The notes under the pieces were generated by a model. The model was not told the DNA's origin. It did not search any database and saw only the letters and a program-made list of their open reading frames with translations. Positions 48,829-61,105 of a stretch of 64,000 bases of DNA are shown piece by piece (the stretch's first letter is position 1; each line of letters begins with the position of its first letter). The DNA lies in the NCBI GenBank assembly GCA_037957365.1, contig JARHVA010004088.1:154501-218500 (forward strand). Reading direction: 5' to 3'. This DNA is from Torreya grandis. Lineage: Eukaryota; Streptophyta; Pinopsida; Cupressales; Taxaceae. Position numbers and translations under genes: made by a program.

Positions 48829-51800
48829 TGTAGTAACCCGCCTAGTTATACTTCAAAAATGTAATAATAATTTTTAAAACTAAATATTGAACATTCATTC
48901 AACCATAGTTTCTAGAATACTTTAATTTATCAAATAATCAATAGCTTCAAGTAGTAATAGTTTCAACATTCTAATACCACAAGCAATACAATTAAAGTGT
49001 ATGATACAAAAAGTTTACTATCACATTAGGGAAATTAGGAAAATCTAGAATACCATACTAACACTAGTACCAATTCAACCAGTCACATGGATTGATATGC
49101 AATCAAGTCTACCTTAACCTAGCCTAAGGATTTAGACCCAATTCCCCCACCACAACTTAGGTAGCATACATATCCACTCTTCAAAATTAGGGTCCAATGT
49201 AGTTATCCTTTCAAATATAATGGTATCCTCCATGAGACATCACCATCAAAGGGATTGACACTCTAAGCAAAATATGAAACAAACTATTTATGACATAGAT
49301 GAAATTATAAAGCTCTGGTCTGATCCCATAGTTAAGTGGCACACTCTAGTATAACATCTTGCTAATCCAATATTGTGTACTTACCCAAGAACTCTCACAT
49401 ATAAACCTATATATAAGCAATGATGAAAGAATTCACATTCCTAGTTCCATAGAAAATCACATGCTAGAAACAACTAAGTATACAAAACAAAGTGAGGTAT
49501 GCAGTACATAATAGTTGAATCTATCATTCATTTATACTTGCAAGATTGTACGCACACATACATATTGTCTTGCTAACTGCTATAAATATATTGTTCAAGT
49601 AATAACAAAAAAATTCATTAGAACAATAATTTTAGGTGAGAGTCCAAATATATAGCTATAGTATGTACCACTCAAGTATATACATTTAAGCTAAAGTATC
49701 TTATGATATCCCATACTATCATAGTTCATGATCACTCTACCTAAACATTAAAAACCATAACATATATATTTATTTAGGTATGAGTCAAGACGTAATGAAT
49801 ACAATATGTGTGATCTAGGTACTTTCCATACTATAAAACTCTATGACATCTCATACTATCATAGGTCTTTGTGTTTGAGTATCTATCTCAATACCACCAA
49901 CAATCTTACACCCAACAATAATAATAAAGTAAGTCAAAATTATACTATCTGAGTATACCTTCAATAACAATCTGAAGAGAATATAAACTCTAGGTAAACT
50001 TCACAATGCACTATGTTTTTCTAAAAATGTCTAGCCACTTGCATAGTTAACTTTCTCATGAAATATACTGCATACAATTTTTTTCATCCTTACAAGATGT
50101 GACAAACTTGATCTTGCTGACAAGTTTGCATAACAATATTATGATACATAAAGGCTATTTTCTTTCATTAGCATTTATAACAAATATCCCACTAAGGAAT
50201 ACATATCAAGGTTAGTTTCTTATGCCCACACTCACTCCTCAAGCTGCCATATATATCTATGATGTCACCTACATACATAGAATCAAGGCTAGATGTCGTT
50301 CTACCCAACTATTAAAGATATACGTGTTTACTAGAAAATTGCATAAATATGTAAGGATAACCATGTTTCTTAACTATAGTGAGAAGACTCAGTAGACCTC
50401 CAAATAATATAACTTGTATCAAAACTCACATAAGCTAGGACATCAAAGACGTACATTATCACATAGCATATATACATATAGATGGTTGTACACAAATAAA
50501 TAATTATACAGAGGAAAACTTCTCATAGTCTAAAACATATAAGTAGGTTTGTCTCAATCACAAAATGTATAAATTACCATGTCTAAATGCACATTAGACA
50601 TACAAGTATTTAGTAACTACATAATGACACAACTATGATTGGTCTCAAAATACAACAATGACTGTTCATGTAAAATTATTTCAAATTTACAAATTTCATA
50701 GACATTTAATCTTATATACAATATAAAGATAACTAACTCTTCGAAGCTCAAGTTGCACCAAATCGCGTATCTCTAATAACCTCAAGTGTTGTCTCCAAGA
50801 ATATACTATAGTGGGGGAGGGAGAGTATGTTTTTATTACTTTACCACTCCAATCATGGATGAACGATCCCCCACACAATCTCCTATCAAGGAATGACCCT
50901 TTCTACATTGATAGGTAGATAAAACAGTGCTAGAATCTAGAATGAGACATGTTAGTACCCCTATGTGCTATAAGATTCTACTACATGATGTGTATCATAA
51001 AGAAAAATATGTTTCTACTATGATATCACACAACATGCAAATCATACATATGAATTGACAATATTAATCTAACATTGCTTTGGTCAAAGTTTTAAATAAC
51101 ATATGATCATCTGAATCAGTCAAATTCATAACATATCACTTGATTGAGTTATCCATACCCATCATTGATGATGTTAATTAGGATTGAGAGACCATCTCGC
51201 TACTTGGATAGTATCATCAATGTGGCCCCCATAATATACATAACATATAAATAATTCAAAACACAAGCTCACCATGTAGGTAAAATAATCTAAGGATCAT
51301 GATCACATACATGTAATATTTGATATAATTAAGCACACATTGGCAAAACCGTGCCAACTAAATATGACAACAAAATTCTATATTAACTTAATTATAATTG
51401 ATAATTTTTAAATGTAATTCAATTATTTATACAATAGAAGTATATTTAAGAAAACAAAGTTTTATCAAACATTTTTTAGAATGGTTAAGTTTGTCTTCCC
51501 CTAAAACCAACAAAATTAATGAAAGGCTCTAATAATCTATTTTTCATAATTTTAAACTAACATAAAATATGTATTTACCATAATTCAATTGTTTTCGAAC
51601 ATATTCTATTGATTTCTTCATAAACCTTTTAATATCTTTCATTTCATATTAAAAAACCCCAAATATTAAGAAATGAAATAAAATTCCCTACCCCTACATA
51701 ATTAATCACAGAGTGTAAAAGAATGCTGACAATCAAATTGTATGCTTCCATGAAATTTAATTTATATCTATCTCAACAAATTTCATTTAAGATATGTTTT

Positions 51801-53683
51801 AAAAGTAAAAAACCTTTTTATAACTACATAGAGTGATCACAATTTATGAACTTATATATTTTTTATTTTATAATAATCAATATAATATAATATTTAATAT
51901 TATATAAATTATATTATCTCTTATTCTCTAACCTAATATCTAACCACATTGATATATATTTATACATATAAATTTATTTAAGTTTTATATACAAATATTA
52001 TTATTAAATAAATTTATTATACAAAGATACATAGGTGTTTATGGGCCACCTTAAGTGGTATTTGACCTTTTTAAAGTTAGATTATTTCTTATTATTCTTT
52101 TATTAGAATCATTTTTATTAGAATCATTTTTATTTGCTTGAATAGGAAGATAAATGGGAAGATTTAAAAGTAATTAATCAAATTAAAGTGGGTCTTCCCC
52201 TACCCTTCCCGTCAATTCACTATACCATAAAATCAAATATACCTAGCCAATGAAATGAAACTCGTGACAAAATTAAAGAAAGTGCTTTCACGATATAATT
52301 GATAGACGCAGGGAATGGCACAAACAGCTACCCTTGCCAGAAATAAATGTAACCACATACATATACATTATATGTATGTTATGCAAGATAGAGGATAAAC
52401 ACATATGGGTAGTCTGTTGAAATGCAAAGGGCTTTATGAGCTTGGTGAAATCCTTGACTGAAATGGGATGTGGTTTCGTTGAGTTGAAATAGTTGAGATA
52501 AAATAATGGTGATGGTCTTACTCTTAGACTGAGTTAATAAAAAGAATGGTGACTCTTAGGCTGAGTTAAATAAAAGAAAAGAAAAGAACTTAATATGGAA
52601 ACAACATTAATGCTGTTGGAAAAAAAACTATTTTGGGAGGTTCGAACCCTAGACGTGGTGTTAGCATGCATTGTGTGAGGGAAATGAAGATGGAAATATC
52701 AACATCTGAGTCTAGGAAATAATAAAAGAAAGGGAATGAAATAATTTTAATAAAATTCTATTCCCATAATTGTCTAAATATGTAAAGAATTCTAGTTTCC
52801 CAGGAGATCTAGTTTCCAAGGAGATTACCAAAATATTTTCCATAAGTTTATGTAAGATTTACTCACAGATTTCACAAAGTTTCCCTAATTTTAATATACT
52901 CTGTAATCCAAAAAAATTTAATACAAAATACAACACTTAAAATAATTACAGTACCCACCTGGTATGCTTTTCCCTTTGTTGTAGATAAATTTTTCCCTTC
53001 TTGCTTCCCAAGCCTTCTTTCCCCTTCCAACATCCACTTCTTTTTCTCTTATATCTTCCATGTCTAAAATACTTTTCTTTCCCTTCCTAATTACCATTTT
53101 CTCTCATTTTCCATTACTTGCATGCCATTTGAAACCAAAGCTATAAGCTTTGTTCCAAATAATTAACTAAAAGTCCCACAAGTAATTATCGAATAACTTT
53201 TTAATTTATCTCCCTTGATTTTTCAAGTTAGCATTAAGGTAACTCAACTTTACTTTTCCAAATAAAGTCATCAAAATATTTTATGTATTGCTAATTAATA
53301 ATCAACTCCACTTGATAAATACTAGAGATTTTTTAAAGTATGTGTTCATCTTAGTATTTAATTAAGATTTATACACATATTTAATTAGCATAATTAATAT
53401 GTTGAATACCATAAATCAATAATTATCTAATACAATAATTAAATAATTTAAGATTATAATAAATCATTATTTTGACAAATTAACTTTAGCATTAATACTA
53501 TTTTTACTAATTTACTCATAAAATCAAATATCTAGTTTCTTGATTTGCATATCAAGACTAAGTTTTTACACAAATATATGCACATGTACCATGATCAATG
53601 TGTCACAATGAACAATGACATGTATGCCAAAGGGACAATAGTTCATCGGACTAAAACCTGGTAGAGGAAAATTAGATATAACA
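48829..53683 (-). repeat. Element D right LTR (5' in element sense)
   Basis: 4855 bp from TGTAGTAACCC to ATATAACA on the plus strand, homologous to 41679-46572. Small private duplications (ATTAGAATCATTTTT at about 52100, and CTAGTTTCC.AGGAGAT at about 52790) distinguish it. Confidence 0.92.
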
Positions 53684-53688
53684 AAGTT

Positions 53689-55000
53689 TATATAGGCAAC
53701 AAATCCTTGATCAAAAAATGTGTGGGGTCATTTGCTTGTCTATTAGCTCTCTCAATTTGGGCCTCAAAGGTATGCTATTTCATCGGTCCTCTTTCCTTCT
53801 TTTTACGTGTTGGTTTCTTTCTAGTGGAATTTTAGAGCCCAGTTGACTGTGATTTTGTGTGGAACTCTAGTTTGTGGTTCTTCAGTTATTTTAGTATCTT
53901 CTTTCCCTTGGAACCCTTTCTTCTCATCAAATATGATTCAAATCAATGTAATTTTGATGTGGCTTTGACTCCATTTTCTCCCTCTGATGATGAGAAATGA
54001 GTGCTTAATCAAAATCTTGGTAGACAATGTCAAAAATTTCATGAAGATTGATGTTGCCTCCTAGAGCCTCAGCTCGGTTTGTGTTTGTTCTTTCATTAAC
54101 CTTTCCAAGCCACTCTCCATTTTAGTTAAAATTCTCTCCTCACATGGATAGTAGACTCAATATCTCAATTATGAAGTCATTCCCTTCCACTGCTTCCATT
54201 ATCAACTCCTTGGTCATCACATCATTGGGTGTCCCTCCAAGTCCTGTTAGCATCCTCATCACGTTTAGAAGAGGAAAGATGATGAACTTGACTTGAATTT
54301 CAAGTGGTATAATCATGATATGTTTTACTGCTCTCCTTTCTCTCACATGATGGAGTTGATGGACATTGCTATGGGATGTCCTAGGCCTGCACCCCTTGCC
54401 CCTCTCCCATCCCCTCTCAGATTGTTGAGGACCCCCCTTCCTTGCCCTAGACCTTCCCCTTCATGGAAGACCCCTTGCAGGAGAATCTGACTTCCTGATC
54501 AATCCCTCTTTAAGGGGGCCCTTCTTGGGTTCCCCCTTCCAGGGCTTCTAAGTGTCATGCAGATGTTGGTATCTCTTCAAAAAAGAAAGGGCATAGATTA
54601 GAGGAAAAGTTATTGAGGGCAAAAGCACACTTTCTTATCTCTAATAGCTCTCAATGGACCATGAAAGACCTCCTTTCTAAGCATAGGTGATGGACAATTT
54701 TGACTTGTAGATAGGTCCTTTTAGTGGACTATTAGTGGGTCTTCGTCTTGGTTATTGTGTTAGTTTGCTCCTATTTTGGGGGTTCTTTTGGTGATTCTCT
54801 ATTGTCTATCCATTTTGTTGTAACTTCCACTATGATGACTAGTGGATTCCATTTCTCCTCTTTCCTCCACTTTTTTTGTTTTCTTCGAATTTTGTGTCCC
54901 CTCTTCTTTAATGTTTCTTTTTTGGAAGGCGATGCCTTGATACTCTTTATCTTTTGTCTTCCATCCTTTTATTTTGGAAAATAAATTTCAATTATATTCC
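53689..55000 (+). pseudogene. decayed coding-like sequence, right part
   Basis: This continues the sequence split by element D (KFIGNKSLIKKCVGSFACLL). A proline-rich, unusually GC-rich stretch lies at 54370-54545, and a basic segment (KKKGHRLEEKLLRAKAHFLI and then WTMKDLLSKHR) at about 54580-54690. Stops interrupt it. Perhaps ORF1 of a non-LTR retrotransposon or a host gene fragment; I cannot name it. Confidence 0.4.
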
Positions 55001-55125
55001 GTATCATTTCATAACTATGATAAAAAACACTTTACCTTTTCAGATTAAAAAAAACATAATTATACACATTATGCCTAATTGGCTTTCTCGCTTTACATAA
55101 AATTTCCATTCTATTTTTCATTCTT

Positions 55126-55663
55126 GGAAGTTGGCCTCAACTCAAGAAAAGATAATTCAAGAAACAAATACCTAGTCGGGAAAATCTAGCCTAAAATAAA
55201 TCATTATGTGATTTAAGAATAGAAATCGGCCAATAACTTAATGGATTGTGGTGAGTGGTATGGCACCTCTCAATTTGTATGTGGTTAAAGTGTTATGTTT
55301 TTTCTTACGTTTGAATTTAATGTTGGGTGAAAATTTATTTATTTTTAAATAAGTTAAGATAAAATTAGTTTTTTAATTGGGAAGTTTGGAAGTTGGCCCC
55401 AAATCAAGAAAAGATAATTCGAGAAGCAAATACCTAGTCGGGAAAATCTAGCCTAAAAGAAATCATTGTGTGATTTAAAAATAAAAATCGGCCAATCACT
55501 TAATGGATTGTGGTGAGTGGTACGACACCTCTCAATTTGTATGTGGTTAAATTTTTATGTTTTTGCCTACGTTTGAATTTAATGTTGGGTGATTTTTTTT
55601 TTTTTTTTAAATAAGTTAAGATAAAATTAGTTTTTTAAATTAGTTTTTTAATTGGGAAGTTTG
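55126..55663. repeat. tandem duplication, two units of about 262-275 bp
   Basis: GGAAGTTGGCC starts at 55126 and again at 55388. Both units share AAATACCTAGTCGGGAAAAT, GGATTGTGGTGAGTGGTA and AATTGTATGTGGTTAAA-type text, and both end with ATTAGTTTTTTAATTGGGAA. The second unit has a longer T run and a small internal repeat. Similarity looks about 93% by eye. Confidence 0.92.
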
Positions 55664-58263
55664 GAAGGTATGTATTTTTATATTAATGATTTTACGTGTT
55701 GGGAAACATCTCGTGTTAAATTTGTAGGTTAAAAAGATTTTCTTATTGATGCATTTATTTTAGACATGTAAAGAAATTGTCCCTAATCATATATTAGTTT
55801 TTTAAATAAATAATTTTATTTTTATATATTTGTTATTTATTAGTTTATATTTTTTTATCATTAAAATTTGTTGTTTTTGATATTGGTTTTTTTATTAGTC
55901 TAAAAAATATTAAGATAATTTTATTATTTTATGGTGTAATATAAGTTCTAAAACATTTATTAATTTCTTTTAATTTTTATATATTATTATCTAAATTAAA
56001 ATAAGAATAATTTTGTATTTTAAATAATATGAGGGAAAACCAAAAAAAAAGTGAATAATATTTTTGAAACTCAAAAACCAAGAGAAGACAAAAGTCATAT
56101 TTTAAGGTGTATATTTGTATTTTTTTCTAGAAAATCAATTTACAGACTTAATTGTTCAAAGCTTAAGTGTTCATGGTATAAAAGTTAGTTTCTTTAATTT
56201 TTGTCATTTTGTAATGAATTGGCTTCATGTTATATTTGATTATGCATTTCCACTAGCACCTTATAATGATAATTGTTAAATTATGAAATAAAATGAGATA
56301 TGATATTAAATATCGAATGTCTTTCTTTTTATATGGAATTATAATTAATTGATTAGGTTAATTAGTATTGTTTGCATGTTATTTAACCTAACTAAAATTA
56401 CTTGGGTATTTGTATTATATTTTAGTGTAAATCTATTTATTCATATTGAGTTTTATTAAATTTGTAATGTTCATTTATTAATTATTTTCAATTATAATAT
56501 TTTGTAAATACTAAATTCAATTTATATAGCATTTTAGTCTTGTATACTTGAAAAATACATATCATAGATTTAACTTTTAGTTATAAGACGTTATCACTAC
56601 TGAAAGGATTATGTTTACTATTTCTTGTGCCTCAATTGCTTATCTCTTAGTTTGAACACTATTATTATGATGACCATACCTTTATACTATCAAAAATGCT
56701 ATAAACTTGATAATTATCTTTCTCTTCTAATTTTACATGTGTACCTATTTTTTAGCTTCTTGAACACTTGCATCTTAGCTGGACACCTATATCGATGCTA
56801 GTGTTCTTATTCAAAATAAATGTCCACTATATAAAAATCATCCAATTTATAAATGAAATGTATCCTAAAGGTCGGCCTAAGTTATTTAGTGTGAGATATG
56901 TACAAAAAGGATTAATATATATACAAGATCAACCCTCATTCATTACACACCTAGAAAATAATTAACAAATACCAGAAACTCATAAAAAAAATTAGTAAAA
57001 TAACCCAATCAAACATTAAAATGAGTAAATATTTCCTATGCATCCCTATTTACATATCAGGCATAGAAGTAGTATCCCTATAGGTTTGACATAATAAAGG
57101 AGCATCTCATGAGCCATATTTTCCAATTTAAAATCTAGGTCACTCTATGTACTTGCTTATCACACATTAAATTGTCATACAAATAGGTCCAACATGTAAG
57201 GGATAACTAAATAAGTCTAATTGCCTCTTTGGAGTATTTATTATGTCGGCAACACCTATTAACAAAGGGGTCTTTGGGGTAGCTTGAAACCGTGTGTCCA
57301 CTCACCCATTTTTCCTAGTCACTCCAAGGGTGAGGAAGCTAAGGTTTGATCATTTGACAAAGAAACATAATATGTGGGTGCAATTTGAACACACTACAAA
57401 AAGGTAATAGAAAACCCAAAAGAATATAAGTGGTTGCATCTAGATCATATTATTATTTTGTACTATACACTTACATCTAATTAAGACACCATCGTCAATG
57501 CAAATACCCATATTTGACACAAGTGTGTAAGGTCACATAATGGAATATTCTAGAATTTGATAATTGTTCCAAAATCCTAATCTAATCGACATCCATCTTA
57601 TTTCATCTTAGATCTACATATGCATAGTGAAACAACGAAGTACCCTTGTTTTCAATTTTATTTCAATATTAATCAATAGTTGTACTTTCTATTTTTGGCA
57701 TATCTTAATATAACAACTTCAAAATATTGTTTATCAGAGTTTACAAATTAATTAGCATGTTATACATCCATTTATCACCCTTTTGCTTATTTACATCTAT
57801 ATTTTTAACCAAATAGTGTACCCTTGTACCAAATCAAATTTAGGGTTAAACATTTGGGAAACCTAACCTTTATGAATGTAAAATTTCCTAGGGTGTTATA
57901 GTTTCCTAGGGATTCTTAATTCATTTTTAATTTATTTCTTCCCAACTTTATCTAAAGATAAAATAAAGGATTTTTGTATGGAAAAATTTGTCCAACTAAA
58001 GGACTCTTTGAACAAGAAGAAAACTACATTAATCGAGATATAACCATAGAAAATTAAATGTATCAAACCATCCCAAATGAACACAAATGGATATATGTGA
58101 TTCCTTAAATTACAAAGGATTTTCAAGGTGTTCCTAATAGCTACCATCCTAAACCCATTATTTACCCATGACTTATATGGGATTCTTTGATCCATGCTAT
58201 TAGCCACTAACAGAGTAGGCCATCAAATAATACACCCTTACCTTATACAACCAAATTGGATAC
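55664..58263. other. intergenic, nothing recognised
   Basis: AT-rich to about 56600. The open frame 56768-56965 has no motif. A GC-richer line at about 57240-57350 and protein-free sequence up to 58263 could belong to the 5' LTR or leader of the gag remnant that follows, but I found no second copy in the window. Confidence 0.4.
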
Positions 58264-60080
58264 ATGGGAGTAAAATGTTCATTTGATTGTGATAAATTTC
58301 TCCAAATCCATGAGGATATCATGGCTAATTTACAAACTAGTCATAAAAGAGATTTTATTACAAGCACACTGATTTAAAATCCTATTATTCCAACATTTCT
58401 AAAAAATATTCCCCCCATTGAGGGTGATAATTCTCTTTTTATTGAATTTGATATTGAAAATTTTCAAAAGGTAAATAAAGATATCATAGACTATTTACCC
58501 AATAATATTAAACCACCACAATGAAGGGTGTATTACAAACATAAAGTGGAAATAACTCCTAATGTTATAAAAGAAGCACCATTGCCAAATACATCTAAAA
58601 ATATAATTGATATATCATTACCAAAGGTGGATGAAATATCAAAAGATAGGCCCAAAGTTCTAAAATTTCAAGATCCAATACCATTACCAACATATCCTAA
58701 ATTTAGTTATGCTGAGTTTACACTTGTTATTCATAAGGATGATAATAACAATATGCCTAAATTCAAAAAAGGTGGTGGATTAGAAACAATGCTATCACCT
58801 TTTCCAAACACCACAATGCCTAGTGATGATACTATACCTGTGACAACTACTATTAGAGACACTAAAAGTCAAGTTGATATACTTCAAATGCAAATGTTAG
58901 GTCATATTACTAACATAAATATTACCTCATTCCATAATCAATTGATGACACAATGTATACTTGACTATCCTTATCCACAAGGTTTTAAACTATAACAATT
59001 ATAACTTTTTGATTTCCATAAATAATCCTTTGATCACATGATTAAATATGTACATTATTTTGGTCGATGGGCTAAAGATGACAAAATATTTTTAAAAGCT
59101 TTCATATGAGTATCATTGATGAAGCTCATATTTGGTTATATAGCTTACCTAGCAGTTCATTAACTACTTTTTCACAATTAGAGGATGTCTTATTTTTGGC
59201 TTTCAATATACATAAGGTTCCTACACTTACATTAGAACATTTGCATAATCTAAAAAAACATAATGATGAATCCCATAAATATTATGCTATTTGATTTAAA
59301 AGTATGTTATATGCCTTCCCTTTTAGACCCTCAGATTTGGAATTACAATTCATCTTTAGTAGAAGTTTTTTTCCCCATTATGAGAAAGAGCATTACATAA
59401 AAACATATGAATCATTTACCTATTTATATTTGGATGTTCATATATTTTTGTCATTCATACTCATGTATTCAAAAAAACTTAACACATCTCCTTCCAAATA
59501 CAAAGTTTTATTCCACATATAAATGAGGAAGATAAGGTACACCAAGTGAACATTATGAGCACCGAGTGAACATTATGAGAAAATGTGTGGTGTTCCTCAC
59601 ATTTATATGGGAGATTTACAATCATTACTAAATATGGGACCAAGACAAGAAACACATCCAATAAAACTAGCTCAAATTGAATAGATCAAAAAGCATCCAT
59701 GCCAATAAAATATAACAATTGCATTATTCATGGGTGGCGCTTAATTTTGGAATAATAATGTTGATCCTATACACACAAAAATTACTTGTAATTTAAGATG
59801 GTTGTAATAAATTTACTTTGATCTAAAATATTTACAAAATAAAGGAAGTTGGAAAGAATCCTTTAGCAACATAAAAATATCAATTCCTTGTTATCCTGAA
59901 ATAATTCAAATAAGCGTTTAGGTTATGCCACAAAAAATTCAATATGTAGTCATAGTAGGAGCCATTTGGTAATACCAAATGGAAGAAAAAAATGACCAAT
60001 ATCAACAAGGTATTTCCTTTTTTCATGAGGGTAAATTGATCTATATTATGCATGATGGAGATTTTTATTTTACTTCATAA
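58264..60080 (+). pseudogene. Element E: decayed gypsy-type gag without pol
   Basis: From the ATG at 58264 (MGVKCSFDCDKFLQIHEDIM) the text runs through IPLPTYPKFSYAEF and SQVDILQMQMLGHITNINIT. The capsid part follows: FGRWAKDDKIFLKAFHMSII, WLYSLPSSSLTTFSQLEDVL, KVPTLTLEHLHNLKK and FKSMLYAFPFRPSDLELQFI. These are typical of plant Ty3/gypsy gag (retrotrans_gag). The C-terminal part to about 60080 is broken by stops. No protease, RT or integrase follows, and no LTR pair was found, so the element is truncated or extends past the window. Confidence 0.75.
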
Positions 60081-60586
60081 TTAAATCTTGAGGCAGAATA
60101 GGCCATGAATTATTTTCACCTATCCAACCATGATTGAAAAAATGCAATTGATCCAACCTAAAGGTAAAAAAATCAAATATTCTAAAAAACACCAAAAAAA
60201 ATAAACATTAAAAATGTAGAAATATTCCATGTTTTCATGTTTTATTATCACCTTGTAATCTATGTGTTGGTTCCATGTTGGTAGATAAAATATCATTTCT
60301 TTCTATATATACATATATGTTTCACGCACCTTTTTAATGTGTTACATGCATACCTAAGTACATGGTATATTCACATATAGATGTTAGCCTTATATATACT
60401 CACATCATCAGTAAATTGGGGACATCCACTTCTTTGATCATGATACACCTAGGTTATATTATTTTATGATCACTTTCCATTATCATGTTTGAGCTTATAT
60501 ACTTACAAATGACTTTATGCATGCTTAGATATTTCACAGTGTACTTGACATGGTATGTAATTTATTAACACATATATTTAGGTACT
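60081..60586. other. sequence between gag remnant and element F
   Basis: AT-rich, no coding text. It may be the rest of element E, into which F inserted; unresolved. Confidence 0.35.
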
Positions 60587-60914
60587 TGTAATGATATTAC
60601 TTAACCAAATAAGTAGAATAAAAATAATAGATCACAATGATATGGAAATATTATAGAAAGTATGAATAATAGATAATCCACTTCAACGGGACAACCTCCC
60701 AAATGCTTGCACTAAGAAATGAATAATCCAATATGATGGTGAAAAACTAACCCTACATCTTATTTATAGTCTATCAAGGCCATGGAAAACCCATAAGCCA
60801 ACCTACTAATCATATGAGTGCAAAGAGAAATGTAAAACAATATGCAAAAGGGTTATGCAAGCCATAAGTCAAATACATATATCTCTAGACATGCCAATGG
60901 TTAAGGGCATAACA
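60587..60914 (-). repeat. Element F left LTR (3' in element sense)
   Basis: It shares CTCCCAAATGCTTGCACTAA and CCATGGAAAACCCATA with 63142-63468. It ends in GCATAACA next to the PPT. Confidence 0.9.
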
Positions 60915-60915
60915 T

Positions 60916-60927
60916 GCCCCTCCCCTT
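60916..60927 (-). promoter_or_regulatory. Element F polypurine tract
   Basis: GCCCCTCCCCTT on the plus strand, AAGGGGAGGGGC in element sense, adjoining the LTR. Confidence 0.8.
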
Positions 60928-60934
60928 AAAAAAA

Positions 60935-61105
60935 ATGTTGTCATAAATGTTGAAGCAATCATTTATGTTGTTACATGGAGGATTAATCCTCCCAGGTAAC
61001 ATCTTTAGAAGGCAGATTCTTCCATTTGATCAGATACTTTATAATCAATCTAGACTGTAACTACTTAGTGTGTATTTGAAGGACCATTTTAGGATCAAGA
61101 ATAAT
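60935..61105 (-). pseudogene. Element F chromodomain remnant
   Basis: Minus-strand text LDPKMVLQIHTK, a stop, then LQSRLIIKYLIKWKNLP and SKDVTWED matches the chromodomain of plant chromovirus integrases (YLIKWKxLP..xATWE). The aromatic and tryptophan positions Y, W and W are kept. Stops follow. Confidence 0.85.

Larger units (their letters stand above)
41679..53683 (-). mobile_element. Element D: LARD-type non-autonomous LTR element, 12.0 kb
   Basis: Two 4.9-kb LTRs flank a 2.26-kb interior without recognisable gag or pol. TSD AAGTT is perfect (41674-41678 and 53684-53688). Orientation is minus: GCTCTGATACCA at 48815-48826 is the exact reverse complement of the tRNA-iMet PBS TGGTATCAGAGC, two bases from the right-hand LTR, and a pyrimidine tract (PPT on the minus strand) touches the left-hand LTR at 46573. 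Sense LTRs begin TGTTACATC and end GGTTACTACA (the left copy has CA changed to GA). LTR divergence looks like about 15% by eye, so the insertion is old. It fits the large retrotransposon derivative class. Confidence 0.92.

Noticed and set aside
41679..53683. A 4.9-kb segmental duplication
   Set aside because: TSD, PBS and PPT at the right places show the two copies are LTRs of one element.
54370..54545. A GC-rich promoter (CpG island)
   Set aside because: It is a pyrimidine-rich, proline-coding stretch with few CpG dinucleotides.
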